A DNA stretch of 64,000 bases from Nemophila menziesii (taxonomy: Eukaryota > Streptophyta > Magnoliopsida > Boraginales > Hydrophyllaceae). Below, piece by piece: positions 1 through 12,974 of this stretch (position 1 is its first letter; every line of letters starts with the position of its first letter). The translations under genes and the position numbers were made by a program. Below the pieces are notes generated by a model that ran no database searches, had not been told where the DNA came from, and saw only the letters and a list, made by a program, of their open reading frames with translations. The stretch lies in contig JARWIR010000018.1 of NCBI GenBank assembly GCA_029959085.1, forward strand, positions 1,736,001-1,800,000, read 5' to 3'.

Positions 1-106
1 CTAACAAGAATATTCACCCATTTATTCATCGAGCAGTGAAGATGACAAATAGTTGCATCCATGATTATAGAAAAGAAGGCCATTTATTTCCACATAATGT
101 GCTAGA

Positions 107-1330
107 TGTTGGAATTATGCCCTAGCCCGACCGTCTTGTAATGAATTGATCACAAGTGTTTTCTATACATGATAATAGTTATCCCTACATTATTGATTAA
201 AGGAATTATTTCCTTGAATCTATGGCAAGTTTTTATGATTATGTATTCATCTATATAATATAAAAGCAGATCCTTGATTGAGTTATGAAACTAGGTATCA
301 TCAGGTACTATGATGATGAGAATCTAGCTCATTGGACTTGATCTAAACTTTTTTTAATCGTAGGTTTATCGAGTTAGGACCTCGATGGTCCGGTTAGATT
401 TATATGTAGCTAACAAGTATTTATTGGATAAATATCAGTAGTTCTCGTTTACTGAGTTAGGTGCATTATAATGCACATGGAGAGATGATTATCAGATCCG
501 CTTGAATTAGAGATTCCTAATGGTTAATTACCTTGAACTATCACGTGGGTTAATTTCTGTAAGTAATTTTATGTTTCTAATCCTCTGACCTGAGATCGTC
601 ACTATAGTTGTGTACACTCTTGTTGTGTTTAGATACCGTACTACTAGTGTGCCATAATGCTAGTGTAAAGGATATTGGACATAGCTAAGTATATATTTTC
701 CTAGGGATGAGTCAAGATAGAATCTATCAACTATAGGTAAAGAGTTTGAGCTCTACGATGTCATAAGATTATAACAATTGTATCAAATCCTTAGCCAAGG
801 TGATAAAATGAATGAAGAAATGAATTATAAGGTCATTTGTCAATTGTTGATAATTGACGTGTAACGTAGTTGATTTTCTAATTGGATTTGACAGTTAAAC
901 CATATACCCGGATAATCCGGAACTGTAAAGATAGAGGGATTACATGTTAGATCATTTACTGGGTTTTTCGTACAAAGTTACTTCACGTTATCCAGTCATT
1001 GGAGAGTGTTGTAAGACGTCATCCTCGATTAGTAGTTAATTCAAATAACTACTACCGGTTTAACGATGACCCTCGTAGTCGCACACTAACGAGTGCATTG
1101 ATATTTCTTACTAAACTTCACAACAATAAGGCGGCCAAGAACAACTACGGTAGAGCGGTTTATGTATGAATGTCTCCCGTGGACTTTCTTTTTTTTGTTG
1201 TTAAGATTTCTCGTCTTGATTATGTCTTATGTAAGCATTTCGGGTTTAACGTTGTTAATTAATTTTATTATCAGATAATAAATATTAGTTAATTATATAC
1301 TTGGAATATTAGTATATCAATTTGTTAGCA
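107..1330 (+). mobile_element. Ty1/copia LTR remnant (BARE/Angela-like)
   Basis: The stretch opens with TGTTGGAATTATGCCCTAG, which I recognise as the start of BARE/Angela-type copia LTRs. Further in, a CCTCTGACCTGAGATCGTCA segment is also of that LTR type. No copia primer-binding site, polypurine tract or convincing coding region flanks it, so it may be a solo or truncated LTR. The right end is approximate: no clear CA end or target duplication was found. Family assignment is from memory of the LTR start, not from an alignment. Confidence 0.5.
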
Positions 1331-2372
1331 CAAATTAGTATTCTAATAAAAGATCAAACTAAAACAAAAGAGAAAAACATTGACGGTTTTATGGATCAAA
1401 CCATGTACCTCCAATAGTGGGAAATGAGTCACTAACGGATGGGGTATTCAAAGTCATATGTATGATGTAGAAGGTCCAAGTCCACTTCACAAGTGGGTAG
1501 TGGACCAGATTATTAGAATAATCAATTTTCGTTGTATGTTGATGACTTTCCATTTTTTGACTTTTCATTTTTTTTCTCTTAAAGTTATTATAAGTATAAT
1601 GGGTTTCATTATACGAATAATAATTATTTAGTTTTCTCTCCTGAAATCCAAAAAAAAAACCAAAGAAGGCAAAAGGTCTCCAAGTCAAAATCGAATGAAA
1701 GCAAAATCAAAGCTCTATGTGCAAAGCGTGGAGGTTTCATGCTTTTGAAGCTGGGTTAGTCATTCGATTATCATATATCTAAAAAGGTATAAAATTCTAT
1801 TATGTTTCACCTTTATGCACAAGATTGTAATTTGGTTTGCAATTACTTGTTTCCGTTGTATTATATTCTTGATATAATAGTGATTGTATTTTCTTCACTA
1901 TATATTTAACCTAGAGATGGATAGATTTTTCATACCATGGACAACTTCCTATTGCAATCAATGTGAATTATCACATTACCAGTATTGTGACTATTCACAA
2001 AATGACAAGCCTCCAAAATATAATGGTGTCACCGTTAAGAGCGAAACCACACCAAGTGTTTTTTCAGAGTGCATTAATACAATTACCATTATGATCCATA
2101 TGGATGAATTCCAATCCAGTTGAATTAGATTACTAAACTTAAAAGCATCTAAAAAATATGGTTAACATCAAAATCGAGAATGTTAGATCTCACATGTTCA
2201 TGCATATTTTGATTATCTAGATGAATTATTACCGGAGGACCATTTGTTTCCAAAAAGTCTTCCATTAACTGGTGAGACATTTCCAGGACTTCCGCTTTGT
2301 CCCAAACTTTTCCTTCATAATATTTCTTCATCTTAAGTTCACAAATGTTCCAAGTTTGGATGAAAATGTAAG
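1331..2372. other. Unassigned AT-rich sequence
   Basis: About 1 kb with only short open frames (at most 99 codons, without recognisable domains) and homopolymer runs. I see no RNA gene, repeat or transposon end here that I can support. Confidence 0.5.
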
Positions 2373-2844
2373 TGTCGGTTTGTGTGTGTAATAAATAATC
2401 ACCTAAAAGTAGAGGACTTTAACCACCCTCAAGTGTACGAGGTTCGCTGACAAGTAATTAAATGGGTAAGAAAATGGTTTCATTCTCAGGGATTAGCAAT
2501 GTTACGTAGATGTGTTTAGAGAAATCGTGGTTTAGTTGCAAAGACAAGTAAATAACATGGTAAATGTTTGTTCGGTTTTCTTGAGATTAAACTAAATGCA
2601 AAAATATAAATAACTAAGGAATATAAAATTGTAATTACCTAAAAGTAAATGCATTTAACTAAGAAAAGATATTTATATGAGAGAGTAGTGCTTGATCCTT
2701 GCTAGTAGTCCCCTAAGTTAATCAATTAGATGTTTCTAGACGTTAGAGAAAATTGGTCATTATACGTTAACCGGGATTCAATTATCTTCCTAACCCTTTC
2801 TGGATAAATATGACGTTATCCTAGGATATAGGGACCCTCTCAGG

Positions 2845-3413
2845 TAGGGATGGAAACGGATTAGTTTTTTGCAAAAATATCGAAAACCAAAATCATAACC
2901 ATTTATTTTATTAAACACGATATCCTAATGGTTGTAACCATCAGTTACACATTTCAAAACCATAACTGCATTATTCGGTTTCGGTCTTTTTAACGGTCTT
3001 GCGGTTTTTTACCATAAAAAATGATAATTTAGAAAATGTATTAATTTTCATAAAATCAAACAAAACATATAAAAAAAAATCTCCGAGGTATATAAACTAC
3101 TGTGTTGGTCTTTGATTAAATTGCATTTTTATTATTTAGTTGGTTAAACCTAGTATTTAAATTTTGGTTTTAGAATTTTAATATATCTAATTTAATATAG
3201 ATTATTATAGAATATGAAAATATAGATGTCAATAAATGGTTTTTGGTTATTCGGATTTATTTTTATTTAAAACCATAACCTAAAAGTTTTAACCATTGGT
3301 TACACTTTTCAAAACCATAACCTAATGGCCTTAACCACGGTTGCATAATTCAGTTTTTAATCGGCTTGATTATCATTGGTTTCGGTTTTTAATAGTAACC
3401 ATTGCCATCCCTA
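2845..3413. mobile_element. hAT-like MITE (non-autonomous)
   Basis: A 569-bp AT-rich block with imperfect terminal inverted repeats: TAGGGATGGAAACGG at the left and the reverse complement of TAGGGATGGCAATGG at the right. TAGGGATG is close to the Ac/Ds hAT terminus. Subterminal repeats of an 'aaccataacctaa' word occur on both strands. There is no coding capacity. The expected 8-bp target duplication is not intact (CTCTCAGG versus ATCTTGGT), so the copy is old or the ends are off by a base or two. Confidence 0.6.
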
Positions 3414-3453
3414 ATCTTGGTAACCCTACAATAATATTTTGATGCAATTGGGT

Positions 3454-3458
3454 CCTAC
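3454..3458. repeat. Target-site duplication CCTAC of the solo LTR
   Basis: CCTAC immediately left of the LTR's TG is repeated at 5003-5007 immediately right of its CA end. Confidence 0.85.
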
Positions 3459-5002
3459 TGATGTCCCCCTATTTTTGATGATTTAATCTTAGTTGGAGAC
3501 ATCATTTTAGGTGTATTTATTAGAGTAATAGCCGATTTTCCTATAATTTAGTGCACTTTTCTATTTCTTGTCTTGATTTGATTATTTATTATTTTTAGAG
3601 CATATTGGGTTTAATTGTTTGTTTAATGTGAAGCTTTAAAGATATACAGTAACTAATTAGATTCCAAGTCAATTATAAGAGATAAGGTAAAGAGGATATA
3701 CATAGAAATTGGAGATAAAGGAAGGAAATATTGAAAAGGAAAAGATAAAGTTGTCAAATAAATCTAAATTCCATCAACTACGACCATAAAAGTGATCCTA
3801 ACTCAATATTTGCTTGGAATTTGGAAGAATGGTCTGAAGAAAAATGTTAGAGCTTTCCAAGAAGATTAATCTCGACATAAAGAACGCGTCAAACAGATAA
3901 GTATTGAAGGAGTTACGACCAAAACAAAACAACACCAGAATCTTATCTTTTCTACATTTTAGGGCTACGAATTTGAGTTGGTCTAGAAGTCTATTTACTT
4001 GTCTTCCCCTCCAAGAAAACGTTTTAGGGTTTCCTATACCCTATAAATACACCCTCTAATGAGAAGAAATACATCATTGGCGAACTTAAGCCAATAGGAA
4101 GCTTACAACACAAGAGGAGAAGTCTGGAAGGAGCTGAACACCAAAATATGTCTTCACAAGCCTTCAAATTTGTAATTGTTTTCTTTTTTTCTTCAAGTAT
4201 GAACTAATATACTTTTAGCTTGAGATTTAGCATATATGTATGAACCCTAGACTTGTTTTACATCTATTTAATTTGGGAATTATATGTTTTAAATTGAATT
4301 TATTTTTTATTCTATGATTATGTGTTTTGACTTATTGTCTGTTTTCCTTGCGGTTGCAAACATTTAAGATTACCTTAATAGTAGTTAGATAGTCACCCGG
4401 AAGGGGTGTCTAATTATTGAAACACCACATAACGTCTAGTGTATGGAATAAATCTTGACAAGATTTGCCAAACTAGATAAGCCTTAAGGTTTAATTTAAT
4501 CACCAATCATCATTAGTAGGTCAGTCTTACTTAGGACTCTAGTGGAACAAGAACATCATACTTAAGTCCCCTCGTGATTGTGAGTTAGCCGCTCTAGTCC
4601 GCTCTCTGGGGATAGGGAGGAATTTAGAATCTTGGTTATTGCAATTCTACATGATTCACCGTTACATGTTTAGAATAAACAAGGCTAGTGGGATTACTTG
4701 CTAGTTTCTCGAGCTAAACTCTCATACTATCTTCCTCTTTTCATATTTAATTTTCTATTTACAAGAACCCTATAAAAATCTATTTTTTTCTCTTTAGTCT
4801 TGCGTATTATTATTTCTAGCTTTTATATTTACACTTGATAATTTGCATAATTTCTCTCTAACTTTCGTATAGTCTGAGGAATGAATCTTATTTATCATTA
4901 AAACTTGCATACATCATGTATACTTGCAGAACCGTTATAGCCTAGAGTGTTTATATTTGCACTTATTTTATATATTATTTTATCACGCCTTAGGCGACAC
5001 CA
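3459..5002 (+). mobile_element. Solo LTR of the C-type Athila family
   Basis: A 1544-bp LTR running TGATGTCCCC...GGCGACACCA. Its end matches the end of the element C LTR at 46199 read in reverse. It starts with the inverted pair TGATGTC.../...GGAGACATCA typical of all LTRs here. It is flanked by a perfect 5-bp duplication CCTAC (3454-3458 and 5003-5007) and has no internal region, so it is a solo LTR left by LTR-LTR recombination. It inserted into the older minus-strand LTR around it. Confidence 0.85.
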
Positions 5003-5870
5003 CCTACTCTACTGACTAATCGGCTAGTCAAGACCTTCTGACTCACTAACGTACAACGAGCGCTTATATCATATGCCCGTAATTAAACCCTCCCTCCTTG
5101 GAGATAGTCTAATTACTAATATTACTCTATACTTGATCAAGGTAAGAAAAGCCCTTAAACACAAGAATATAAAATACGAGAATAATTTCGATTTTTTTAA
5201 ATATAGAAATATCCCAAAAACTAAAAACCATCAATTAAATTAGCAAAGGTTCATACACTACACAATTCTCAAGCACAAAATAGTTTAGCTCACATTAAAA
5301 TACTGGAAATCAAGAAATAAAACTATAAATTCATTTTTAAAACTAAAATCAGAATAAAAAAGTAGATGAAACGGGCTCTGGATGATAAAGAATGGTGGAT
5401 TTGATGTTCAAAGCCCTTCCTTCTTCTCTTTCTTAACTCCATGGGTGTAATACTTTAAAATTAATGAATTGTGTTTGTTTCCCAGCTAATAAAAGCTATT
5501 TATACGAGTCCAAAAACGTTATAGGTTCATATGGGCCCCTTTTGGGGGGTCCAAAAGACTCAACCCGTTTTTACTTATTGTTGGCTAGCTTCGAGTCACC
5601 TTGGAAGAATCACCATAATTTTTTTGTCTCAACTCGGAATCAACTTTCGTCACCTCTCACGGGGCACGGGTTTCAATTTCGTTCCAGATCAAAATGAATC
5701 AAGTCAAAATCTTTAAAAAATATATTTGTTGTACCTTAAACAAGTTATGTCAAATTTTCAGGTAAACGCTCAAGTGCTTTCAAAGTGACTTTTTGCTCTA
5801 TATACGGCTTGACTTGGGTGTGGATTTGATTTCCTGACATCTCCATATCATCTTAAGTTTTTATATCAAC

Positions 5871-8439
5871 CATGTACATAGGGAGCTACACATTTAACAA
5901 ATGTTTAAAACACAAAAGACTCAAAAAATAGTAAGCTAAAAAAAACAAGAAAGTAAGAAACATCAGATACTAGAGAACAATCCCTCTCTTAAGTACTAAT
6001 CCCCCAAAGAATATATCTTGTTATACGATTATTCACAAAATAGTAGTTAAGGCTATAACCAGATAGTTTATCTATCTATAATATATAACTAGATATTATA
6101 AATTAATAATTTTATAAGACACAAAGGATTCCCACGAAAAGATATAGAGTTTTCATCAAGTTATATTGTTTACTTTCTTTTCTCTTCTTTTACTATTCCT
6201 TATTACTTTTGAAATAGATAATTTTGACCACCATAAGGACAAAGAGGCCAAATTTAGTTTCTTTACCCACTAGGGTCGAGTCCAAATGATTCTTCTTTTG
6301 CTCTGGATCCAAATCCGGTTCTGTTTTAGAATCTTGCAATTGCTAATATTCCTACTTCCCAAAAATAGATCAATTATCTTCTTTTTAAGCATATTTTTCA
6401 TTGAGGGTTATAATTCCACTTTTACGTATAATTTATATAAATCAACACATAAACGAAGTAAAGTAGACTATGACTCTCTTAAATAACATGTAATCGGTCC
6501 GTAAATGTGAGGTCCATGTACAGACTTTCTTTTAGTCTTTTGACCCGTGATAACGTTACATGTTATGCCTTTCAAATCGTGGTTCAATAAGATTAGTACA
6601 ACAATTTGGCAGAGTTTTGTAGTTACTTTAACTACTTTATTTTCTCCCATGTTAAACAACCATTTCTTGTGAAATCGAGTGCGCGTGTATGTTATAGCCT
6701 TTCTTTAGATTCATCTCACCACTCACCATGCTCACGGTTAAAATTGAATTTTTATCATCAAAACTTGTGATCCTACACACAAAAACATGTGAAAACACAC
6801 ATGTGTTGAATAAAATGACTAAATTCATCAGTGGAAACATAAGTATAATAAACGATATGAATATGCACAGTTGATGCAAAAACCAATTATAACGATTCTA
6901 AGATAATATGTCTAATCACCAAAAAAATCAAGGCATGAAATGCAACCCCACTGGCATTGGGGCGCAATGTACTTAAACCAATTATATCGTTTATTTGGAA
7001 AAAATTGAGTACTAAAGACATTACCTTATTCTTGTAGACTAATAATTTATTTTGGTAAGCTTTACCCTTTATTCAGTAATAAAAATATTAAAAACTAACC
7101 CCTAAAGTCGGGGCTGGATAATTCATGTAACCGTCTCTGGTAACACAAGGTTTCGAAGAGAGTGGCGTAGTCACGTTCATGGATTACAAGTATCGTTTGT
7201 ATTCCTATATGTTTTATAGATACTTGACTACCATCTAGTCATGATGCAATTGATTCTTACCTTACACCCAATAGTACAAGTTCTTCATACTTTCAAATAT
7301 TTCATATACATTTTGCAATAAGCCTTAGAATGCTTCGTACACTTTTTTGGAAAAATAATTCGATCACCGAACTTTTTTCTTGCCATACTCTACCTTTTTC
7401 ATCCAGTTTGTAATGAGTCTCGTTGCGTTTTCTCTAAAAAATTTCTTAATCATCACCATTACTCTCATAGCCATTCCTAATCACTGCCATTTTTTCTCTA
7501 CATAGGAAAACCCCACCCTATTCAACCATTACTGTCACTACCATTCAAAATCACCATCATAGTGAGACGGAAGTCCTTAACTCAAAAGAAGATAATAAAT
7601 GACAAAACGCTTTGCAAATAAATATGTACCATAAACATTCTCGATACAAGGAATGATGATGTAACTTATGGATAAGATGCACGATATTGATAAAATAACA
7701 TTTGGGAAGGAATTCATTCATGAATATTAAACAAGATTATGAATGTTTGAATCTTAGTGAGTGGCATTAGCAAACAATTAAATGAGAGAGGGATTAGAAA
7801 ATTCTTGAGTTGCAAATTTTTTTTGTATAGACACAAATAATGAAGGAAAAATTGAATAATTTTCAATTATGTATAAATTTTAGGTAGCTAATCTAAAACC
7901 ATTCCCATGGAGAATAAAAAAGGTACCCCACTAGACATTCTATTCACTTATAAACAAAAACTTATATTATTTGAGTTTAATTTATCAATTTTCTTGGGTT
8001 GTTATTTTACATGCAAATTAATGAAAAATATGGTAATAATAATAAGAATGGAATTTAGTGATAATGATTTGGGAAATGATGATATGGATTAGGGGGGAGT
8101 TGTGCTATAAAATAACAAGTTTTTAGCTTTTATATAATTATAAAATTTACTAGGAAATAATGAATTAGTGTTGAAACAATATGTAAAAGAAAGTAGTTGA
8201 TGAGAGGTTATATGGAGATAAGAAGAGTATATTATTATATATGAATTTCCATCTTACTTTTAGGGAATGGACAAGCCTTTATATAGAGAATTATGAAACT
8301 ATCCAACTACCCTACTAATTACATAATAAGTAGTATGTTACAAGAGATAATTGTGAAGGTTACAAAGACTCTCCACTACTTTAGAATAATACCCATATTA
8401 TAATATTTCATAACACTCCCTCTTGGGTATTATTTAAAA
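5871..8439. other. Unassigned AT-rich sequence
   Basis: No open frame above 75 codons and no recognisable domain or transposon end. A CCATT-rich low-complexity patch lies at 7440-7570. Around 8385-8440 the words 'aacactccctcttgggtattattt' recall copia-associated sequence, but nothing supports a call. Confidence 0.4.
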
Positions 8440-8690
8440 TACGCATATTATTTTTTCATCCCCTTTTAACCTTTCTAAAACGTTTTTATTCGCCACATTA
8501 CAAGTCATACCTTTTAGATTATAAGAATTTTTCATATGAACCGCACTCGAATCGCGATGCTAAGACAGACGTTTTAAGCTTCAATTTGGGGTGGTGGGTT
8601 ACGATTTATAAAAAACATTATTGGGTTCTGTATTTTTTGAGCTTATGTAATTGTACTCTTGATTATGATTCAATTTTTATATAGTCATTA
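8440..8690 (+). mobile_element. Isolated fragment of Athila 3' non-coding region
   Basis: This 250-bp stretch aligns by eye with the 3' non-coding region of element F around 62290-62520. It shares the 'cctttctaaa.cgtttttatt..ccacatta' block, 'ccgcactcgaatcgcgatg' and a PPT-like 'caatttggggtggtggg' near 8580. The same block is in A (about 31540-31640). No LTR or coding region accompanies it, so it is a small orphan fragment. Confidence 0.6.
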
Positions 8691-8734
8691 GGATTTAGAT
8701 TTCCATCACCGATCTCTGCGCAAGGTTCCCTTTA

Positions 8735-8890
8735 CCCAATAGATGGGTAACCAAACCGATTAGAAAGTGATTATGTTACTGTGGTTAAAACCATTAGGTT
8801 ATGGTTTCTAAAAGTATAATCGATGTTAAAACCATATTTTAGATAAAAATAAAAAAAAAACCCAAAAACTGTTTATATATATATAAAGAA
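8735..8890. mobile_element. Possible fragment of the hAT-like MITE
   Basis: Repeated 'aaaaccatta/aaaccatat' words like those inside the 2845-3413 MITE, without terminal repeats. Similar words occur at about 10960-11160 ('ttcggttatgg', 'ttcggtattttta'). The assignment rests only on low-complexity word sharing. Confidence 0.25.
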
Positions 8891-9535
8891 TCATCTAAAT
8901 ATAATTTGTGTCATGTTCTTCAAAATTAAGAATACCCATTTTATGTTTTAAAAGTCCAAAAATGTACTAACAAATAACAAAGCCCAAGTGTAATAAAAAG
9001 CCCTAGCCCAAATATAATCCATTACCATTTTCACTTTTTTAGGTTTTACTTCATTTACAAGATTAAAATGTACAAAACCCTACATCCTCTCTACTGTGTT
9101 TATGCCTACACTTCAATATCGGTTCTTCATCTTCAATATTGTATGACTGTCCATACCCAACATCAACATCTTGTAAGTATAAACCCTTTGAAAAAAATTA
9201 TAAATATATATATATATAGATTTTTTTTTCTCTGTATTTTAGTTTAATTATGATTTTCGAATATTTAATATCTATTGAGTGTATGAAAGTGATTATGATA
9301 TGCAATTGAAGGAGTTGATGAGTAGATGTGTGATAAGTCTTTGCCCGAGGATAAACTTATTCAAATGTCTATATTTGAAACACCAAAAGATAGATAAGTA
9401 TATCTCTGTTTTTATATAAAATGTTCATAATTTCCAAAACCAACAATTTGACGACATTGATTTGTTTTTTTGAAATTGAAAGTCAAAAGTTAAGGAATGT
9501 GACCTACTGTCCTATGTTAGCTTCACTGATTATCA

Positions 9536-9960
9536 TTGATTAGTATGGTGTCGATTGCAATAAACAAAGAAGGAGAAGTCAGAGATGTTATTAAAATGAG
9601 AGCTAGAGTCAATAGTAGTCTTGAAGGTGAGATGTGGGCGGTCTTATTAGCAATGAGATCGGCTGCAAATCTTGGAATTAAGAGTAGCTCTTTCTACTCT
9701 GATAACCTTGAGGTGATTCAAGGTATTAATAGAAGTGGAGGAATCGACTGGAGGATCTGTCCCATGATCTCCGAGGCATGGAGGTGGATAGGAAGATTCC
9801 CGGATTGAAAAATCAATCATATAAGAAGGAAATTCAATGAGGTAGTGGATATCCTAGCTAAAAGCACTAGACTTAATTTAGACGTGTCTAATTGTCCTAC
9901 TAGGTCGTTAGTAGAGTTTTATGCATCTATTAATAATGTATATTCGGCCTGTTCCAAACA
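9536..9960 (+). pseudogene. LINE-type RNase H (RVT_3) domain fragment
   Basis: The open frame 9536-9805 reads as the plant LINE/RVT_3 type of RNase H. It has a 'LEGEMWAVLLAMRSAANLG' segment supplying the acidic residue, an 'YSDNLEVIQGIN' segment supplying the second aspartate, and a 'DWRICPMI' segment. An in-frame TGA (9806-9808) follows. The same frame then continues with 'KINHIRRKFNEVVDILAK', the usual end of the domain with its last aspartate. The N-terminal first catalytic aspartate and all reverse transcriptase are missing, so this is a 5'-truncated, dead LINE tail. I infer L1-type from the domain style. Confidence 0.65.
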
Positions 9961-12046
9961 TCTATGTTAGAAAGTTTTATTGAAAAAAAAAATTATTATA
10001 TGCTGAGCAATTTGTTTCAATATATTAAGAAGTGTGAGATTAAAGGAATTATAATTTTTTATGGGAATGATGATATTATAATATTATTTAATTGACATTT
10101 TATTGACATTATCTTAATTTCAAAATTATTGATATGTGTTGAAGCTTCAAGCTTCTGGACTATTATCCCATGGGACAATATTGTGGTAAAGTTTTATTCT
10201 TTGACAATATGTATGTATAAAGCAATTCATTAGCTATAATTTATGGTGTTGAGATAATTTTTTGATTTGCAACCTAATTATTAATATAAATTTCACTAGC
10301 TTAATCTACATTTTCTCTGATCATATTCTCGAACTATTACTACTAACAAAGTGAAATTGGTGAAGTATGAATTATTTGTATCTTCTTGGTGACATTTTGT
10401 AATGTCTTCAAACTATTTGTGACCATTTGATAGTATTCTATTGTAAATATAATGTACCAAATTACTTTATTTGTATAATTAAATAAACGTTATTAGGATG
10501 TTGATTAGTCCCTTGTATCATGTTAGTACCCTCTTTCAAGGGTTTAGTAATGCATTTTATGTGATAATTTGTTTAGCTGACATGCAATGCTCTATAATTT
10601 TATTGCAATTTATATAGTAACACATGCCTTTAAATTTGAGATCATATTATGGATAATCATTTCAATTTCAGATTGTATAGGCGAAAACATAACAATGGGC
10701 ATACTTAAGAGTTTGAACAATCAAAAGAGGAAGCTCAATCAAGTTTAGTGATAAAAGTTATACTTTTGTGAATCTTTTTCAAGTGTCCTTATACAAAAAT
10801 TTACTTATTTAGAGTTTGAGTTTTTATATTAGGGCTCAAGAGATGTAATAATTGGATTTTATCATTAGATTAAAACATTTTATCTACATATATTTTGTCA
10901 AACTTTAGAGTTTTTATATATTCCAACTATACTAGTGAAGCACATTGGATTTTAGTGATTAAAAAAATTAATATGCTTCTTTTAATTCTGAAATAAAAAG
11001 GTTCGGTATTTTTACGATTTTCATATCCTTGTCGGATTCGGTTATGTTTTTTATTTTTTAAACCTTCAGTTTTGATTTCGGTTATGGTTTTTTGCAATTT
11101 AAACAGATTCACAATTTTTGTTTTTTGGGGGTATCCAAACCGTTGCAATCTATAGTTAAATGCATACATACAAGAAGTTATTAAGGTAATTGATTGCTTA
11201 ACAAAACCAATTACAGACAAGCTACTCTATCATCCTAAAATCCCAGCCATCAATTACATCATAATTTTTCAGCAAATCCATTTTCTAAATTATACATAAC
11301 AAACACCAAATCCATATTCTAAATTATATATTCACTAGATCATCAAAATCAAATCCAAGTCTCTAAGTTAATACAATAAATACAAACCACAATCTAATCC
11401 AAATACAAGCCAAAAACAAAACATAAAGACTAAAATCTAAAAGTAAATCCAACTCAACTTAAAACTACCTAAACTCCATGCACCGGGCTAGCCACATCGC
11501 ATAAACAAACTAATAAAGTTACCAATTTAGAACGAGGAGGCTCGGTTCGACATTTGAAACTGACCTGTTTATGTCAACCCGATCAATTAGGTAATGACAC
11601 GCAATTCAGCCAGGAGTGTTGCCTTACCCCCTTTCAAAACTTGTTTCCTTCAAACTGTTTGATAACACTGAGAGGTGTTCATCGGTAACTATGAAATCAA
11701 AAAATATAACATAAATTAGCAAAAAAAAGTAAAATTTAATTTATATTTGGAATTTGAGTGTATGCAGTGAATGTAAAAGGACCCAAATACGTACTGTTTA
11801 CGTCTTTCCACACCGTTTCAACGCTTTAAATGCTTATGCTCATCCTAGTGAACCATAACATTAACATTCTTGAGGGGTTTTTACCATGTTCATTAAATAT
11901 TTCAAACTCCAAGTCGAGTTTATGTCAATCGTAAACCAAGGATTTGGAGAAGATCTCTCATTTCGATGGTAATTCAAATTTGGCAGTTAAATGCACATGA
12001 TCTATCCACTAGAACAAACCCAAACTGATTACTCTCCCACTTAGGT
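9961..12046. other. Unassigned AT-rich sequence
   Basis: About 2 kb with no supported gene. It contains a 15-bp odd palindrome GAAGCTTCAAGCTTC near 10141, possible MITE-derived sequence near 10960-11160, and short open frames without domains. Confidence 0.4.
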
Positions 12047-12343
12047 TTAACATTTCCACAAGACTCTCTTTTTGGGTTTGAAACCGTTGTTATTTATGCG
12101 ATTAGAACTATTCTTTATTTGAGGGAAAGTATTAATAGAGGTGGTGAGATTTTGGTGGTGGTGGAGAAGGTGGGAGAAGTAAGCGAGTTTTAAGGTGGGT
12201 CTAGTTGGAAAGTTGGTGTAGATAGAAAGGGAGAGATCGGAAGGGTTGTGATGGTGGTGCAGAAGGCTAAGAGGAAAGGGAGGTTGAAGATGGTAATGGG
12301 GATTTTGGCACGTAGGAGTAAGGAGCGGTGTTGGTTGCTTCAT
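12047..12343 (-). CDS. Hypothetical ORF, possible first exon of a host gene
   Basis: A minus-strand frame of 98 codons starts at an ATG (12343-12341) preceded by 'aaagcaaa' and a pyrimidine-rich, leader-like stretch. The product is rich in Pro, His, Leu and Ser, with a His run (LLHHHH) near residue 30, and ends KKRVLWKC. The frame stays open upstream of the ATG. I recognise no family. The stretch has more C-rich codons than the surrounding AT-rich DNA, hinting at a captured or degraded host exon, but there is no second exon in view. It could be spurious. Confidence 0.25.
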   Translation of the reverse strand: MKQPTPLLTPTCQNPHYHLQPPFPLSLLHHHHNPSDLSLSIYTNFPTRPTLKLAYFSHLLHHHQNLTTSINTFPQIKNSSNRINNNGFKPKKRVLWKC

Positions 12344-12974
12344 TTTTGCTTTAGATTTTGGATTATAATACTCCTTTAATCTGTTTTTTTTTCTTTGGAT
12401 TGAATGTAGATCAAGAGAACCATAAGAATTAGGGTTGATATGTAAGTTTATTTGGGTGTGATAGAGTGAGATAGAGAGGATAGAGGAAATGGGAGATGGG
12501 AGGGGGGGTCTGATCGTAAAAGATGAGAGAGAATGTGTTAGTACATCAAGTGCAAGGAAAGTGAAAATATAAGAAAATAAAGAAAAAAAACTTTGCCATG
12601 CTGACATATGGCAAAACTATGTGCTTTCATTAGATTTCTATCTTGGTGAAATTCTAATGAGAAAATACACAACAACGGAAAAAATGAATAATATAAGCAT
12701 GCATTGGAATGATAATAAACAAGAGATAGTAAGGGTAAAGTTGTAATATTACTTATGAACAAAAAGTTTTTGTTTAAAAATTGTTGCCAAACATTAAATA
12801 CACGTGCACCTAATTAAATAAAGCTCATAAATCTACTTTATACTAAATATATATCGAGCCCCGCAAAATCTAGTAACTTCAAAGGGAAAGCTAGTAATTT
12901 AATAATTCATATTTTTCCATTTTTTAAAAACAAATCTTCCACACTTTATGTTTGTGGAAGAAGAACTCAAAACC

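Larger units (their letters stand above)
2373..5870 (-). mobile_element. Degraded gypsy LTR (minus), split by two later insertions
   Basis: The left end (TGTCGG...GTGTGTAATAAATAA) resembles the end of the D-type LTR at 51418 (TGTGGG...GTGTGATAAATAA). It contains the conserved 'ccgggattcaatt...ctaaccc' block of these LTRs, and near 5500 a minus-strand TATA-like sequence (TATAAATAGC). After removing the nested MITE (2845-3413) and solo LTR (3459-5002), about 1.4 kb remains, close to the usual 1.5-1.6 kb LTR length here. No internal region or duplication is identifiable, so it is a solo or truncated LTR. Ends are approximate. Confidence 0.4.

Noticed and set aside
1389..2331. Small frames of 99, 79 and 60 codons near the left edge
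   Set aside because: AT-rich chance frames with no recognisable domain, coding bias or gene context.
7425..8095. Possible foldback MITE with CCATT-rich arms
   Set aside because: The arms only share low-complexity words and I could not align them as a terminal inverted repeat or find a duplication.
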